A DNA stretch of 50,031 nt, taken from assembly GCA_949283025.1 (NCBI GenBank), contig CASDRB010000006.1, positions 1 through 50,031 on the forward strand, in the 5' to 3' direction. A program made the position numbers and the translations under genes. The stretch comes from an uncultured bacterium. Its GTDB lineage: Bacteria > Bacillota_I > Bacilli_A > RFN20 > CAG-826. Below are positions 1 to 8,362 of the stretch, piece by piece; the stretch's first letter is position 1; each line of letters opens with the position of its first letter. Below the pieces are notes generated by a model. That model was not told where the DNA came from. It made no database searches and saw only the letters and a program-made list of their open reading frames with translations.

Positions 1-225
1 GTGGTCCCACTTTTTGATTTCGCTAGTCCATGTATTAATGCACACTCTAATAGGAGCTACAACTAAAACTTTATGAACAAGAAAATAATCAAATAAAAGA
101 TCATTAATTGCAGTAAGAGCAATTGAACTCTTGCCTAAGCCTAAATCCAAGAGTAAGGCACTTTCTTTATGAGTTTCAACAAAGTCAATTGCATATTTTT
201 GATATTCATGTGGTTGATAGTTCAT
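1..225 (-). CDS. SNF2/DEAD-type phage helicase, N-terminal part only
   Basis: This is the first 75 residues of a helicase that runs off the left edge of the window. The product begins MNYQPHEYQKYAIDFVE, the usual Q-motif-like opening of phage SNF2/DEAD-box helicases. A Walker A-like LDLGLGKS follows near residue 30, then a VLVVAPIRV motif Ia region. The ATG at 225 has a strong AAGGAGG-type ribosome binding site, and the start overlaps the end of the upstream nuclease gene by 20 bases. In many Firmicutes phages and integrative elements such a helicase follows a VRR-NUC gene and acts in phage DNA replication or recombination. That role is inferred from family and order. Confidence 0.85.
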   Translation of the reverse strand, partial: MNYQPHEYQKYAIDFVETHKESALLLDLGLGKSSIALTAINDLLFDYFLVHKVLVVAPIRVCINTWTSEIKKWDH

Positions 226-511
226 CGTTCCTTCCTCCTTCAATTTCATCGAGTATCTTTTCTATTTCCTCTTTCTTATCTAGTACATACACTTTGAACC
301 CTAAATTTCTTAATTCTTCATGCCTTTTAAGCTGTATAGGTCTTGCCACTTTATTAGGTGCTTTAAGTTCTACAAAACCAATATGGCCAAATGCGATAAG
401 AACTAATCTATCTGGAACACCTATATAGCTAGGTGAGTAAAGCTTTAGAGCCAGTCCTTTCCTTTTCTTCACTGCTTTTATAAGCAATTCTTCTAGGTAT
501 TTTTCTCTCAT
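206..511 (-). CDS. VRR-NUC domain nuclease (phage)
   Basis: A 101-residue single-domain PD-(D/E)XK nuclease of the VRR-NUC family. The catalytic pattern is visible: an N-terminal Glu in the first helix (REKYLEELL), GVPDR at residues 31-35 supplying the metal-binding Asp, and ELK at 48-50, followed by a conserved Gln at 60. The length fits the stand-alone phage form, which is thought to be a structure-specific (Holliday-junction-like) endonuclease. It lies between the primase and the SNF2 helicase, a common order in Firmicutes phage replication modules, and its last codons overlap the helicase start. Confidence 0.88.
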   Translation of the reverse strand: MREKYLEELLIKAVKKRKGLALKLYSPSYIGVPDRLVLIAFGHIGFVELKAPNKVARPIQLKRHEELRNLGFKVYVLDKKEEIEKILDEIEGGRNDELSTT

Positions 512-665
512 ATGACCTCCTACTTTTTCATTATTTTTTTAGCATCAAACAAGGTTTATACGAGGTCTACGAAGTCAATTCCTTAATATATATATAATTT
601 ATTTTTTTCTTTTTCTCGCTACGCGTAAGTATTATAGAAATGACCTCGTAGACCTCGTAAATTTA
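512..665. repeat. Intergenic region with 18-bp imperfect inverted repeat
   Basis: This gap between the primase and the VRR-NUC gene carries ACGAGGTCTACGAAGTCA at 560-577 and TGACCTCGTAGACCTCGT at 641-658. These are reverse complements except for one base and flank 63 bp of AT-rich sequence. The right arm is itself a tandem GACCTCGTA duplication. The unit is more GC-rich than its surroundings. Nothing coding is seen. It could be a protein binding site pair or a long-stem RNA structure in the leftward transcript. Confidence 0.6.
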
Positions 666-3011
666 CTAGTTTAGGAAGTCAAAATCCGCGATAATATCGA
701 TGTTTTTTATACCTAAACCTAGCACTGTGAGCTCTCTTTTATTTAACTCATTTTTGAACTCAATTCTCTTATAGCCTTGTCTTTCAAGCTCAGAATAGAA
801 GTCAATTGTGGCTCTTGGACGCTCACCACGTGCTAAAGAAAATTCTCTATAAGTTTGGTATAGCCTAGACGAACTGCACTTAAAATCTTTATTGACTTCA
901 CAGCATTCATTTATGAAAATTCCAAACCAGTCATTTTGCTTTTTATAGTTGTTGATTGCTTCTTGAACTATTGATGGATTTCTTAACTTAAAGTTAGACT
1001 CATAAGCTTTCTTGGCACCTTCAATTACCCAAGTTAAAACAAACTCTCCTGCTTCTTCATAAAGGACATCACTATAGTTTTTAATGTCGGTATTATCCTT
1101 CGTAAATTTATGATTGAAAGGAATGACGATTATTCGTCTCCAAATGCCATCATCAGTTCCTTTAACTTTTGGTAGATGATTAGTGTATAAAACAAGTGTA
1201 TGTGTTGGAGTGAAATCAAATGGATCTTTAAACTTCTTCTCTGCTCTAATATCATCAGTCGAACAAAGCTCCTTTATCTCACTATCATTAAGCCTTGCCC
1301 CCTCTTGGCTTTCTGAAGCAATAATAAGCCTTTTACCGCGAAGTTCTGCTAGCTCCGGCTTAACATTCCTCTTACAGTTAGTTGTCAAAGCATCGGCGCT
1401 TATTTTGCCATAATACGAGCCTAGAACCCTTGCTATCGTATTCCAAAAAGTTGACTTCCCATTACCGCCATCACCATAAGAAATAATAATGCCTTCTATA
1501 TAAACTTTACCTATTACTGCAAGCCCACATATCTTTTGAACGTAATCAATTAATTCTTGGTCATTATCAAAGCACTCATTGAGAAAAGATAACCACTTAT
1601 CCTTTCCTTTAAGTGATGGACTTACTGTCGTAGATTTAGTAATCATATTTTTAGCATCAGGATTTAGTTCGCCATCAATTCCTTTTCTTAAATCGTAGGT
1701 TTTAGTCGGTGTTGAAAGTAAAAAAGGATCTTTATCTAGGTCTTTAACATATACTTGCACTAAGGGTTTTAGTTCCTCTAACGAACTTTGTAACTTAGAT
1801 GAATTTCTTCTCTTTATGATGTAATTTTCATACACTTTGGCTTCTTCAACTTCAGTTGCAATTTTCATTAACTTTGGATCGGTTCCACTTTTAATGGCAG
1901 CAGTAATGTCTACACTTTGACCTGCATATTGATTTAATTTCTGATTAGCACTAAAGAATTGATTTTTTGCTTCTTCTAATTGCTTATCCGTGATAATTTG
2001 AGCACATCTTTTGGAATACACAGGATCTTCTTGCCAATAATTATCTTTATAAACTAAGAAACCTGTCGCATTTGAATAAGCGATTTTGCCATTAAAGTAT
2101 TTAGCCATAACTTCTGCTTGTCCTAAATCAGTAAAGTCTTTTGGCTTGAGTGTTTTAATGACTGCACTTTTTTTGAAATACTCCTGTGGTGGAATGTATT
2201 TCTTTTGAGCTTTCATTCTGGCTAAATATGCTTGGTTGCTTTTCCAAATATTAGTAAGTTCACCTTCGCTTAAAGGAGGATTGCAAAATTTGGCTTGTTC
2301 TAAGAAAAGATCATGAGCAAAGTCCGTATCATCATGGCGCCAGATAAACTTTCTAGCTAATTTAAACATTGTAGCATTACGATTACCCTCGCCTATTTCT
2401 TCTCTTATGATCTCCTTATTACTTGAAATATCATTAGAGTCTATGACTTCACCATTTTCATCGATTTCATATGACATATCGTTAAGTGAGTAGATACTAA
2501 GAAAATCGTCAATGCCTAGTTCACCATCGTAATGTTCAACTTTAGGTTCTTCAGTTCCATAAAAGAACCTAGCTGCATCTAAAGCATTATCATCAACATA
2601 AGGAAAGAACTTATAAAAGAGGTTTTTAAGTCTAATATAATCGTCTCTATTTGAGCACTTCTCACACTTAAAAAAGATATGAAACTTAGGTCTAGCCTTC
2701 TTCCCATCTTTTTCCTTCATGTTATTTCTCGAATAATGAACAAAGAACTCGACATCAGGAAATCTCCTAGCGACATCACTTGGTTTAATCCATTTCTTTT
2801 CATCTTCTGTGTGGTCATTATCAATATCAAATGGAAGGCAATCAGACTCAATAAAGTTGTCGTTTCCTCTTTTATTGTTCTTATATTTTGCACATACATA
2901 GTCATTTGAAACTGCTGATTTTAGGTCATTAACACTGCAAATCTCAACTTTTCTTCCATATATTGTATTCTTTTCATTTTGTCTAAAATTTGAAATATAT
3001 AAGGTAATCAT
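666..3011 (-). CDS. Phage P4-type primase/helicase (D5 family)
   Basis: A 781-residue replication protein. The N-terminal third looks like an archaeo-eukaryotic prim-pol domain: PFDIDNDH near residue 60 would supply the metal-binding acidic pair, and KFHIFFKC lies near 115. A linker leads into a D5_N/P4 superfamily-3 helicase with the Walker A GDGGNGKST near residue 512, a LIIASE Walker B region, and a YTNHLP-type sensor segment. Such fused primase-helicases open and prime the phage origin. It follows the DNA polymerase gene by about 20 bases, so the two are probably co-transcribed. The domain call is from motifs; the exact class of the N-terminal primase is less certain. Confidence 0.92.
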   Translation of the reverse strand: MITLYISNFRQNEKNTIYGRKVEICSVNDLKSAVSNDYVCAKYKNNKRGNDNFIESDCLPFDIDNDHTEDEKKWIKPSDVARRFPDVEFFVHYSRNNMKEKDGKKARPKFHIFFKCEKCSNRDDYIRLKNLFYKFFPYVDDNALDAARFFYGTEEPKVEHYDGELGIDDFLSIYSLNDMSYEIDENGEVIDSNDISSNKEIIREEIGEGNRNATMFKLARKFIWRHDDTDFAHDLFLEQAKFCNPPLSEGELTNIWKSNQAYLARMKAQKKYIPPQEYFKKSAVIKTLKPKDFTDLGQAEVMAKYFNGKIAYSNATGFLVYKDNYWQEDPVYSKRCAQIITDKQLEEAKNQFFSANQKLNQYAGQSVDITAAIKSGTDPKLMKIATEVEEAKVYENYIIKRRNSSKLQSSLEELKPLVQVYVKDLDKDPFLLSTPTKTYDLRKGIDGELNPDAKNMITKSTTVSPSLKGKDKWLSFLNECFDNDQELIDYVQKICGLAVIGKVYIEGIIISYGDGGNGKSTFWNTIARVLGSYYGKISADALTTNCKRNVKPELAELRGKRLIIASESQEGARLNDSEIKELCSTDDIRAEKKFKDPFDFTPTHTLVLYTNHLPKVKGTDDGIWRRIIVIPFNHKFTKDNTDIKNYSDVLYEEAGEFVLTWVIEGAKKAYESNFKLRNPSIVQEAINNYKKQNDWFGIFINECCEVNKDFKCSSSRLYQTYREFSLARGERPRATIDFYSELERQGYKRIEFKNELNKRELTVLGLGIKNIDIIADFDFLN

Positions 3012-3033
3012 TTAGTTTAAGTTCCTCCTTTGA

Positions 3034-4965
3034 TTAATCTTTTTGATAGAAATCGCACTCATATCCATCTGCTCTTAAAAGTAAGTCATTAGCCCATGAA
3101 GGCGATTTACTCATAAGCGAAGTTACTTCATCTAACTTAGTGTCTAAACTTGCTTCAATAACTACTTCATCGTGAATATGCATCACTATGTCGTAGGCTT
3201 TTAAGTTATGAATGGAATTGCAAAGTATATCCCTAGCTGTTGCTTGAACGATGTTTTCAACAAACTTAGGGCCATAAGATTCAATCTCTCCCCATTTATT
3301 GTTTGGAAGTTTCCCTTCATAAGTTATCGATTCATCTTCCCTTGCTCTAAAACGCACATAAGCGATACTTCTTCCACTAGGCAAGGTGATATACATTATT
3401 GAACCCTTATAATTGAATAAGAGGTTATTAAGTCTAACCGTTACTCGCTCTGAATAGGCCTTTTTGATTGCTTTATCAACATCCCACCAAAACTTAACAA
3501 TATGAGGATTTGCGCTTCGCCAAGTATCAACTAACTCTTGAAGTTCATCTTCTTTTAATCCTGCATCAAGTGCTCCCATTGCTTTAAGTGCACCGACACT
3601 TCCGCCGTATCCACAGCTTAATGTAGCCTGCTTACCTTTCTGTCTTAAATCACCATTTATGCTGTGCTTTACAACAGGCACTCCATACATTTTGCTTGCA
3701 GTAGCACAGTAGATATCTTCGCCATTCTTAAAGGCATCAAGAACCCAAGTTTCACCTGCATACCAAGCCAAAACTCTAGCTTCAATAGCACTAAAATCAG
3801 CTACTATAAACTTATGATCTTTCTTAGGAATAAAGGCTGTTCTTATAAGCTGAGAAAGTACATCTGGTATATCGTCATAAAGTAAATTTAATGCTTCAAT
3901 GTCGCCATTTTTTATAAGTTCTCGAATATCGGATAAGTTTGATAAGTGATTTTGCCTTAAGTTTTGAAGCTGAACGAATTTAGAAGCATATCTACCAGTA
4001 CGCGTGGCACCAACAAACTGAAACATGCCTCTTACTCTACTATCTGAACATTTGCAGCTTTTAATAGCCTCATATTTTTTAATTGAAGATTTGGATGTTT
4101 GAAGTCTTAAAGCAAGAACTAAATTTATAAGATCACTTGGAGCATTCTTTATAATGTTTTGCACATTTTTCTTGCCTAGATCTTCTACTTCTAATCCTTG
4201 TTCTTTTAACCAATTTTTAAGTTGCATCACTGAGTTTGGATTTTCTAAATTAGTCAACTTTTGCAGGGTATTTTTAAGAATTAATGTAGTTTTATCGGAT
4301 ATATCAATAGCATTATTTACTAGTTTTTCGTCTATTAAGACTCCTCTATCATTAACGGATTCACTTTCTCCATATTCCATCCAAATTGTGCTTACTAGAG
4401 AGTGTGACTCTAATCTTTTAATAATCTCACATTCAGTTTCAACATCACGCTTGTTATAAGCCTTAAAGGTCTCCCATCTTATTAGATCATCACTTGGCAA
4501 GTTCCTAGTCCTATAGTTATTGGATTTTGTTGGTTTACAAGGAACGCTAAAATACTTAATTAGCTCTTTCCCTTTTTCTAGCTTTTGCTTATCGAGGTTT
4601 AGGATATACCCTAAGTCTTTAAGTGACTTTGGAAGAGATAAACAAGAGGCATATACCATCGAACAGCGCCATGAAGATGGATCTAAATAAGTGTGAATAG
4701 GTAAGCCTAGATATCTCGAAAGACAGACCCTTTCAAACGATGCATTATGAGCCCACTTAAGAACATCATTACTTTTAATTGCTTCTATTATTTCTTGAGG
4801 TATTACCTCACCTCTAGCTAATTCAACTACTCTAACTTCACCAAAATCTACACTATAGCCAAATAGTAAAATCTCAAAATCTTTAGCTTCTGCATAGCGA
4901 TAAACACCACATTTTGAGATATCCTCACTAGAATACGTTTCTATATCAATAATTAAATTCTTCAT
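3034..4965 (-). CDS. Phage family A DNA polymerase
   Basis: A 643-residue DNA polymerase I-like enzyme. The N-terminus carries the 3'-5' exonuclease Exo I motif (LIIDIETYS, residues 4-12) with an Exo II-like WAHNASFE and an Exo III-like YNKRDVETE. The polymerase part shows motif A DFSAIEARVLAW near residue 390, an O-helix region with R..GKQATLSCGYG, and motif C HIHDEVVIEA near 595. It lacks the 5'-3' exonuclease domain of cellular PolA, which fits phage polymerases of this size. It sits between the DUF2815 and primase genes and would replicate the element's DNA. Confidence 0.95.
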   Translation of the reverse strand: MKNLIIDIETYSSEDISKCGVYRYAEAKDFEILLFGYSVDFGEVRVVELARGEVIPQEIIEAIKSNDVLKWAHNASFERVCLSRYLGLPIHTYLDPSSWRCSMVYASCLSLPKSLKDLGYILNLDKQKLEKGKELIKYFSVPCKPTKSNNYRTRNLPSDDLIRWETFKAYNKRDVETECEIIKRLESHSLVSTIWMEYGESESVNDRGVLIDEKLVNNAIDISDKTTLILKNTLQKLTNLENPNSVMQLKNWLKEQGLEVEDLGKKNVQNIIKNAPSDLINLVLALRLQTSKSSIKKYEAIKSCKCSDSRVRGMFQFVGATRTGRYASKFVQLQNLRQNHLSNLSDIRELIKNGDIEALNLLYDDIPDVLSQLIRTAFIPKKDHKFIVADFSAIEARVLAWYAGETWVLDAFKNGEDIYCATASKMYGVPVVKHSINGDLRQKGKQATLSCGYGGSVGALKAMGALDAGLKEDELQELVDTWRSANPHIVKFWWDVDKAIKKAYSERVTVRLNNLLFNYKGSIMYITLPSGRSIAYVRFRAREDESITYEGKLPNNKWGEIESYGPKFVENIVQATARDILCNSIHNLKAYDIVMHIHDEVVIEASLDTKLDEVTSLMSKSPSWANDLLLRADGYECDFYQKD

Positions 4966-4991
4966 TTACTATGCGCTCCTTTCATAAGGAA

Positions 4992-5028
4992 ATAAGGGCG
5001 ATAAGAGTCAGCCTCCTACCACCCTTAT
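4992..5028 (-). terminator. Hairpin between DUF2815 and polymerase genes
   Basis: On the minus strand ATAAGGGTG at the 5' side pairs with CGCCCTTAT at the 3' side (9 bp with one G-U pair), enclosing a 19-base loop. It is followed by TTCC rather than a clean T run, so it may attenuate the leftward transcript or protect mRNA rather than end it. Confidence 0.35.
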
Positions 5029-5039
5029 AATTTGATGAA

Positions 5040-5618
5040 TTAGAAGAGTATATCTTCGTCATTAAAGACATCAGTTTCAAAGCCTTTAAAGTCTGATCTA
5101 GCACTTGCTCTACCAGATAGTCTTTCACCATCTTTAATTTTTTGAAGGTTATTTAAAGAACATGCGATGCCTTTGTTTCCATTGGAGTTATAGGCATAAA
5201 ATGTAATTGATGCTCTACCATAGCACCCACTATAGACCTCTTCTTCATTAGTGATTTCTCTTAGATATTTATCAACAATGCCAGGTTTCTTATTTGTTTT
5301 AGCATTGATATAAAAAGCATTTTGATAGATTTCTTCACCTTGCTTTTCAAGGTCGCCATCATGAAGAGGAATTCTTAAAGATTCAAGAGTAGGGAGTTTT
5401 CCATTATTTCCTTTGAGTCTTGATTCACCTTCTTTATAAGCAAGTTTGATAGCTTCTTTAATAGCATTAACGGTTTGTTCATCATCTTTTGGAATGATTA
5501 AGCATAAACTATATTTAGCATTGGCCTCGTTCCCGTTTGGGTCATAAGGCTTAAAGACATGAACGAATGACCATCTTGTATTTGGTCCTGTTACGACTTT
5601 GGTTGATTGATTATTCAT
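5040..5618 (-). CDS. DUF2815 phage protein (probable ssDNA-binding protein)
   Basis: A 192-residue protein with the hallmark order of the DUF2815 family. It opens with TKVVTGPNTRWSFVHVFKP, then KYSLCLIIPKDD, a central block with PGIVDK, and SGCYGRASITFYAYN followed by KGIACSLNNLQKI. Members are encoded beside DNA polymerase and DUF2800 genes in Firmicutes phages and are believed to have an OB-like fold that binds single-stranded DNA. The acidic C-terminal tail (ETDVFNDEDILF) resembles that of single-strand-binding proteins. The start has a GAGGAAAT ribosome binding site, and the upstream DUF2800 gene ends only 3 bases away. Function is inferred. Confidence 0.88.
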   Translation of the reverse strand: MNNQSTKVVTGPNTRWSFVHVFKPYDPNGNEANAKYSLCLIIPKDDEQTVNAIKEAIKLAYKEGESRLKGNNGKLPTLESLRIPLHDGDLEKQGEEIYQNAFYINAKTNKKPGIVDKYLREITNEEEVYSGCYGRASITFYAYNSNGNKGIACSLNNLQKIKDGERLSGRASARSDFKGFETDVFNDEDILF

Positions 5619-5621
5619 AAA

Positions 5622-6764
5622 TTATATTTCCTCCTTGAATTCATCAAAATCAGTATTGGCTAGGCTAAGTTCCTCTCTCTTATCGCTTCTTAGAACAAGC
5701 GTCGGTTTGCCTTGAGGCTTATTCACATATTGTTCTAGAAGGGATTTAAACTTGGCTTTGCCCAGCTCTTTTTCTATATCGGTAATCGAACGAAGTTTGG
5801 TGTCATAAGGGTTGATGTTGTTGTCCTTCAAAACGTTTATGACGCTTCCTTCATCCGTGAACTTCCTGGTGCTTCTTCCCTCGACGAGCTTGAAGTTGAT
5901 CCACTTCTTACCGTCGAGAGCCTTAGCGACTGCAAAGTCTTTGATGTCATTTAGATATGAAGATATCTCATCGGCTTTGAGTAAGACTTTTTCAATCTCA
6001 TTATCACTAAGCAAGTTAGGGTTCCTGAATTCTTGATTTAAAATATCAAGAGCCACCTTACTTCTTTCTTTGCAGATTGCTCTAGCCTTACAAAACTTAC
6101 ACCAAGGACCACTTCTAAATATCCCTTCACCTTTATCAGCTAATTCGGCTGCAGGTCTTAAGACTTCCTCGCCCCATTTAAGCAAATCGGCTTTGGTGGT
6201 TTCCCAAGTCGAGACGTTGCCGATTCTAGGTTGATAGATGGTCAGGATTATCTTCTCGAAATCATATAGGCATTCAAGCTCTTGGATTGCCCCTAACGCA
6301 TAAATCTTGAGCTGCGAGTTTTCGGTGGCGTCGACCTTAACCCCAAGCCCATATTTGAAGTCGATGATGTGAAGTGTCTTGTTTGTGGCGGCCAAGAAAT
6401 CAATAGTTCCGAATCCGCCACCCACCCACTTGTCGTATGAGACTTGGTGTTCGACCATGACGTATGGAGCGTTACCGCCATCCTCTTCTTTCAACGCCTC
6501 GATTTGCTCCAAGACGAATGAAACATAGGAATCGGTATATTCATCCATTTCCTTATTGAAGATGGTAAGTTCCGGATACTCTAAGTTGATGCCGATAGCC
6601 CTATTGAGTTTGTATTCCGCTAGGGCGTGCGCATTGCTTCCTTCTTCGGCATAGACCGAAGTCACATCTTCCATGTCTTCGGTAAGCCTTGCGCTAGGCG
6701 GGCAATTGATCCACCTCTCACTGCTCGAACCGCCTAATAGACAGTGTTGTTTTTTATCTTCCAT
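5622..6764 (-). CDS. DUF2800 RecB-like nuclease (phage)
   Basis: A 380-residue protein of the DUF2800 family, related to the PD-(D/E)XK/Cas4-RecB nucleases. It opens with LGGSSSERWINCPPSARL and has a conserved EEGSNAHALAE segment. A GTIDFLA...IDFKYG block near residue 130-140 carries the nuclease Asp and Asp-Lys residues. A Cys cluster CKFCKARAIC near 222-232, with a later Cys, resembles the iron-sulphur ligands of AddB/Cas4 proteins. It lies upstream of the DUF2815 gene as in many streptococcal and clostridial phages and probably processes DNA ends during phage replication or recombination. Its base composition is clearly richer in G+C than the host genes to the right. Confidence 0.88.
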   Translation of the reverse strand: MEDKKQHCLLGGSSSERWINCPPSARLTEDMEDVTSVYAEEGSNAHALAEYKLNRAIGINLEYPELTIFNKEMDEYTDSYVSFVLEQIEALKEEDGGNAPYVMVEHQVSYDKWVGGGFGTIDFLAATNKTLHIIDFKYGLGVKVDATENSQLKIYALGAIQELECLYDFEKIILTIYQPRIGNVSTWETTKADLLKWGEEVLRPAAELADKGEGIFRSGPWCKFCKARAICKERSKVALDILNQEFRNPNLLSDNEIEKVLLKADEISSYLNDIKDFAVAKALDGKKWINFKLVEGRSTRKFTDEGSVINVLKDNNINPYDTKLRSITDIEKELGKAKFKSLLEQYVNKPQGKPTLVLRSDKREELSLANTDFDEFKEEI

Positions 6765-7026
6765 TGGCGATGTCCCTCACACGGCTCAAGACTTCTTCAT
6801 AGTGCTTTGGGTCAAGTTCGGATAACTTATTGGCCCCAAAGCCGATAATGACGTCTCTGATATCGCTAGTGAAGCCTTTTCTAGCAAAAGATGTAAGTTC
6901 TGCACGGATTTCATCTAAAGTTACTGCCTTTTTCTCTTCTTTCTTCCCATTAGGATTAAGAAGATTTAAGGCTTCATCGATCTTGTTTTTAGCCTCAATA
7001 AGAAGCTCGCTAATCTTTTGATTCAT
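6754..7026 (-). CDS. Small phage protein, unknown (phage replication module)
   Basis: A 90-residue protein whose last codons overlap the DUF2800 start by 11 bases. It has an N-terminal helix (ISELLIEAKNKIDEALNLL), a charged linker and a C-terminal region with a GFGANKLSELDP motif and a helix ending YEEVLSRVRDIANGR. Proteins of this kind directly precede DUF2800 in Firmicutes phages (rRNA biogenesis protein rrp5-like in some annotations). The function is not known; coupling to the nuclease suggests it works with it. Confidence 0.7.
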   Translation of the reverse strand: MNQKISELLIEAKNKIDEALNLLNPNGKKEEKKAVTLDEIRAELTSFARKGFTSDIRDVIIGFGANKLSELDPKHYEEVLSRVRDIANGR

Positions 7027-7141
7027 TTTTCTTTACCTCTTTTTCTTCTTCGTATGCATCGCGGATAAGTTCTTCATCGCGCCAAGCGTTCCAGTCCTCT
7101 TCCTCGCTTGCATAGGAAGGTTTGCATTTAAAATGGTTCAT
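7010..7141 (-). CDS. 43-residue acidic small protein
   Basis: A short reading frame that starts at ATG 7141 and ends at TAG 7010. The product starts MNHFKCKPSYASEEEDWNAW and continues with a charged helix. It begins inside an ATGA overlap with the end of the Cys-rich gene and runs 17 bases past the start of the next gene, so it fills an otherwise empty 110-base stretch in a tightly packed operon. An upstream GGAGGTAACAAACG ribosome binding site supports it. The function is unknown. Confidence 0.55.
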   Translation of the reverse strand: MNHFKCKPSYASEEEDWNAWRDEELIRDAYEEEKEVKKNESKD

Positions 7142-7332
7142 CGTTTGTTACCTCCGCATTTGCAGCCACCTGAGCAAGAACCTTGGCAACCTTTTACTTC
7201 GTTTTTTTTGTTTCTCTTGATAGCGACATCGACAACGACATCTTCAAGGTTCAATGAGAAACGAAGTGATTTAGGTTTAGGTTCAGTTCCAAAAATGGCA
7301 TTGAGTAGTTTTTCTTGTTTACTTTCTTCCAT
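7138..7332 (-). CDS. Small phage protein with Cys-rich tail
   Basis: A 64-residue protein. The N-terminal part (EESKQEKLLNAIFG) is helical, the middle is a beta-like segment (LRFSLNLEDVVVDVAIKR), and the C-terminus ends with CQGSCSGGCKCGG, giving four cysteines in ten residues. That cluster could bind a metal. The start follows a GGAGGAACC ribosome binding site. It is translationally coupled to the following small gene by an ATGA overlap. No characterised family is recognised. Confidence 0.6.
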   Translation of the reverse strand: MEESKQEKLLNAIFGTEPKPKSLRFSLNLEDVVVDVAIKRNKKNEVKGCQGSCSGGCKCGGNKR

Positions 7333-7442
7333 ATGGTTCCTCCTATCGATTAGCGAAGTAGTAGCGAGGTCTAGCTAGCTTTCAATTTGGCCTCACTACT
7401 TCCTTCCACCATCTTTAGAACTTGGACTTCCGGGTTTTTCGC

Positions 7443-8054
7443 CTATCGGTAATCTTTCAGGAGGACTTGGAGTTCTTTGATGACCTTTTCCTTCCTCCTG
7501 AATAGACTCGACATGGTCAAATGATGTTTTTTAGAGATGTCGGTCAGAGTCATTTCGCCCTTCAGGAACTTAATGATGTCCCTGTCAATCGGATTATTGA
7601 ATTTGGCTACTGCCCTATCGACCGCTTCTTCTCTTTCGATTCTCGAAGCATATTCAATAGGAGATTCACCACCAACGTAGTTTTGGGCCTCGTAGGAAAC
7701 ATCGATACCATAGACGTCCGCCATATAATCGATAGAAATATGGTTCATTCGTCTTGAACTATAGAAAGGACAATCCGCACAAGATTTTCTGCACACGGCG
7801 GTGTTACCATTTTCAGTCGTGACGATGCATTTAGTTCGTAGTTCGTATTCCTTTTTGAAACGCCATTCATCACGAACAGTCGCATCATAGATTGATTCAG
7901 GAACATAAAGTTTTTGACCTTCAACATAGATGTAATAAGGACGATCTTTGCTTGGATATCTCCAATCCTCCCTGTGATCTTCAGGTCCGCCGAAATACTT
8001 AGAATCGGCAAAAGAGTTGTTGTGGCTTAAACCACGGTTGTGAATATTGTTCAT
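7443..8054 (-). CDS. Phage sigma-70-like/ArpU-like late regulator
   Basis: A 203-residue protein. The first half is an unusual Cys-containing segment (CIVTTENGNTAVCRKSCADCPF), which may bind a metal. The C-terminal 60 residues have a sigma region 4-like helix-turn-helix: REEAVDRAVAKF, then a DIIKFLKGEMTLTDISKKHHL helix pair and a positively charged recognition helix (SSLFRRKEKVIKELQ). Such proteins sit at the head of phage replication modules in Bacillota and are annotated as sigma factor-like or ArpU-like regulators. The frame stays open upstream of this ATG back to about 8099 without a normal start codon, so the N-terminus may be altered. Confidence 0.65.
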   Translation of the reverse strand: MNNIHNRGLSHNNSFADSKYFGGPEDHREDWRYPSKDRPYYIYVEGQKLYVPESIYDATVRDEWRFKKEYELRTKCIVTTENGNTAVCRKSCADCPFYSSRRMNHISIDYMADVYGIDVSYEAQNYVGGESPIEYASRIEREEAVDRAVAKFNNPIDRDIIKFLKGEMTLTDISKKHHLTMSSLFRRKEKVIKELQVLLKDYR

Positions 8055-8362
8055 AATTGTTCCAAAGCAAGGAGCAACTACGTCATCAGGTTTTCTTCCT
8101 CACAACCTTTCCGCCACTGGACGACTATCTAGAATCAGTGACAATTTTTTTCAATCACGTCTGATTGATAAAAAAAGTATAAAAAAATGGCAAAAATAAT
8201 GATATATAGACAAATAATGTATTACATTTTAATAAATGTTATATTAAATATATTGTCTTATATTACTTTAAGTGATATATTTTTATTGTATCTTACATTT
8301 TGCATTACATTTTCTCGGATTAAAAAACATAAATTTAAAAAAACGGTAGGAGACACTATAAA
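8055..8362. promoter_or_regulatory. Divergent intergenic region, AT-rich
   Basis: This 308-bp region separates the leftward phage regulator from the rightward zinc-ribbon gene. Near 8151-8168 there is a perfect dyad TCAATC-N6-GATTGA. From about 8170 rightward the sequence becomes extremely AT-rich with repeated TTACATTT words (near 8220, 8290 and 8300). The rightward gene has a GTAGGAGA ribosome binding site just before 8363. No gene is seen in it. The change in composition marks the left border of the restriction-modification cargo. Confidence 0.5.

Noticed and set aside
8150-8362. Insertion sequence remnant in the AT-rich gap
   Set aside because: No transposase fragment, terminal inverted repeats or target duplication can be seen; only short dyads and TTACATTT words.
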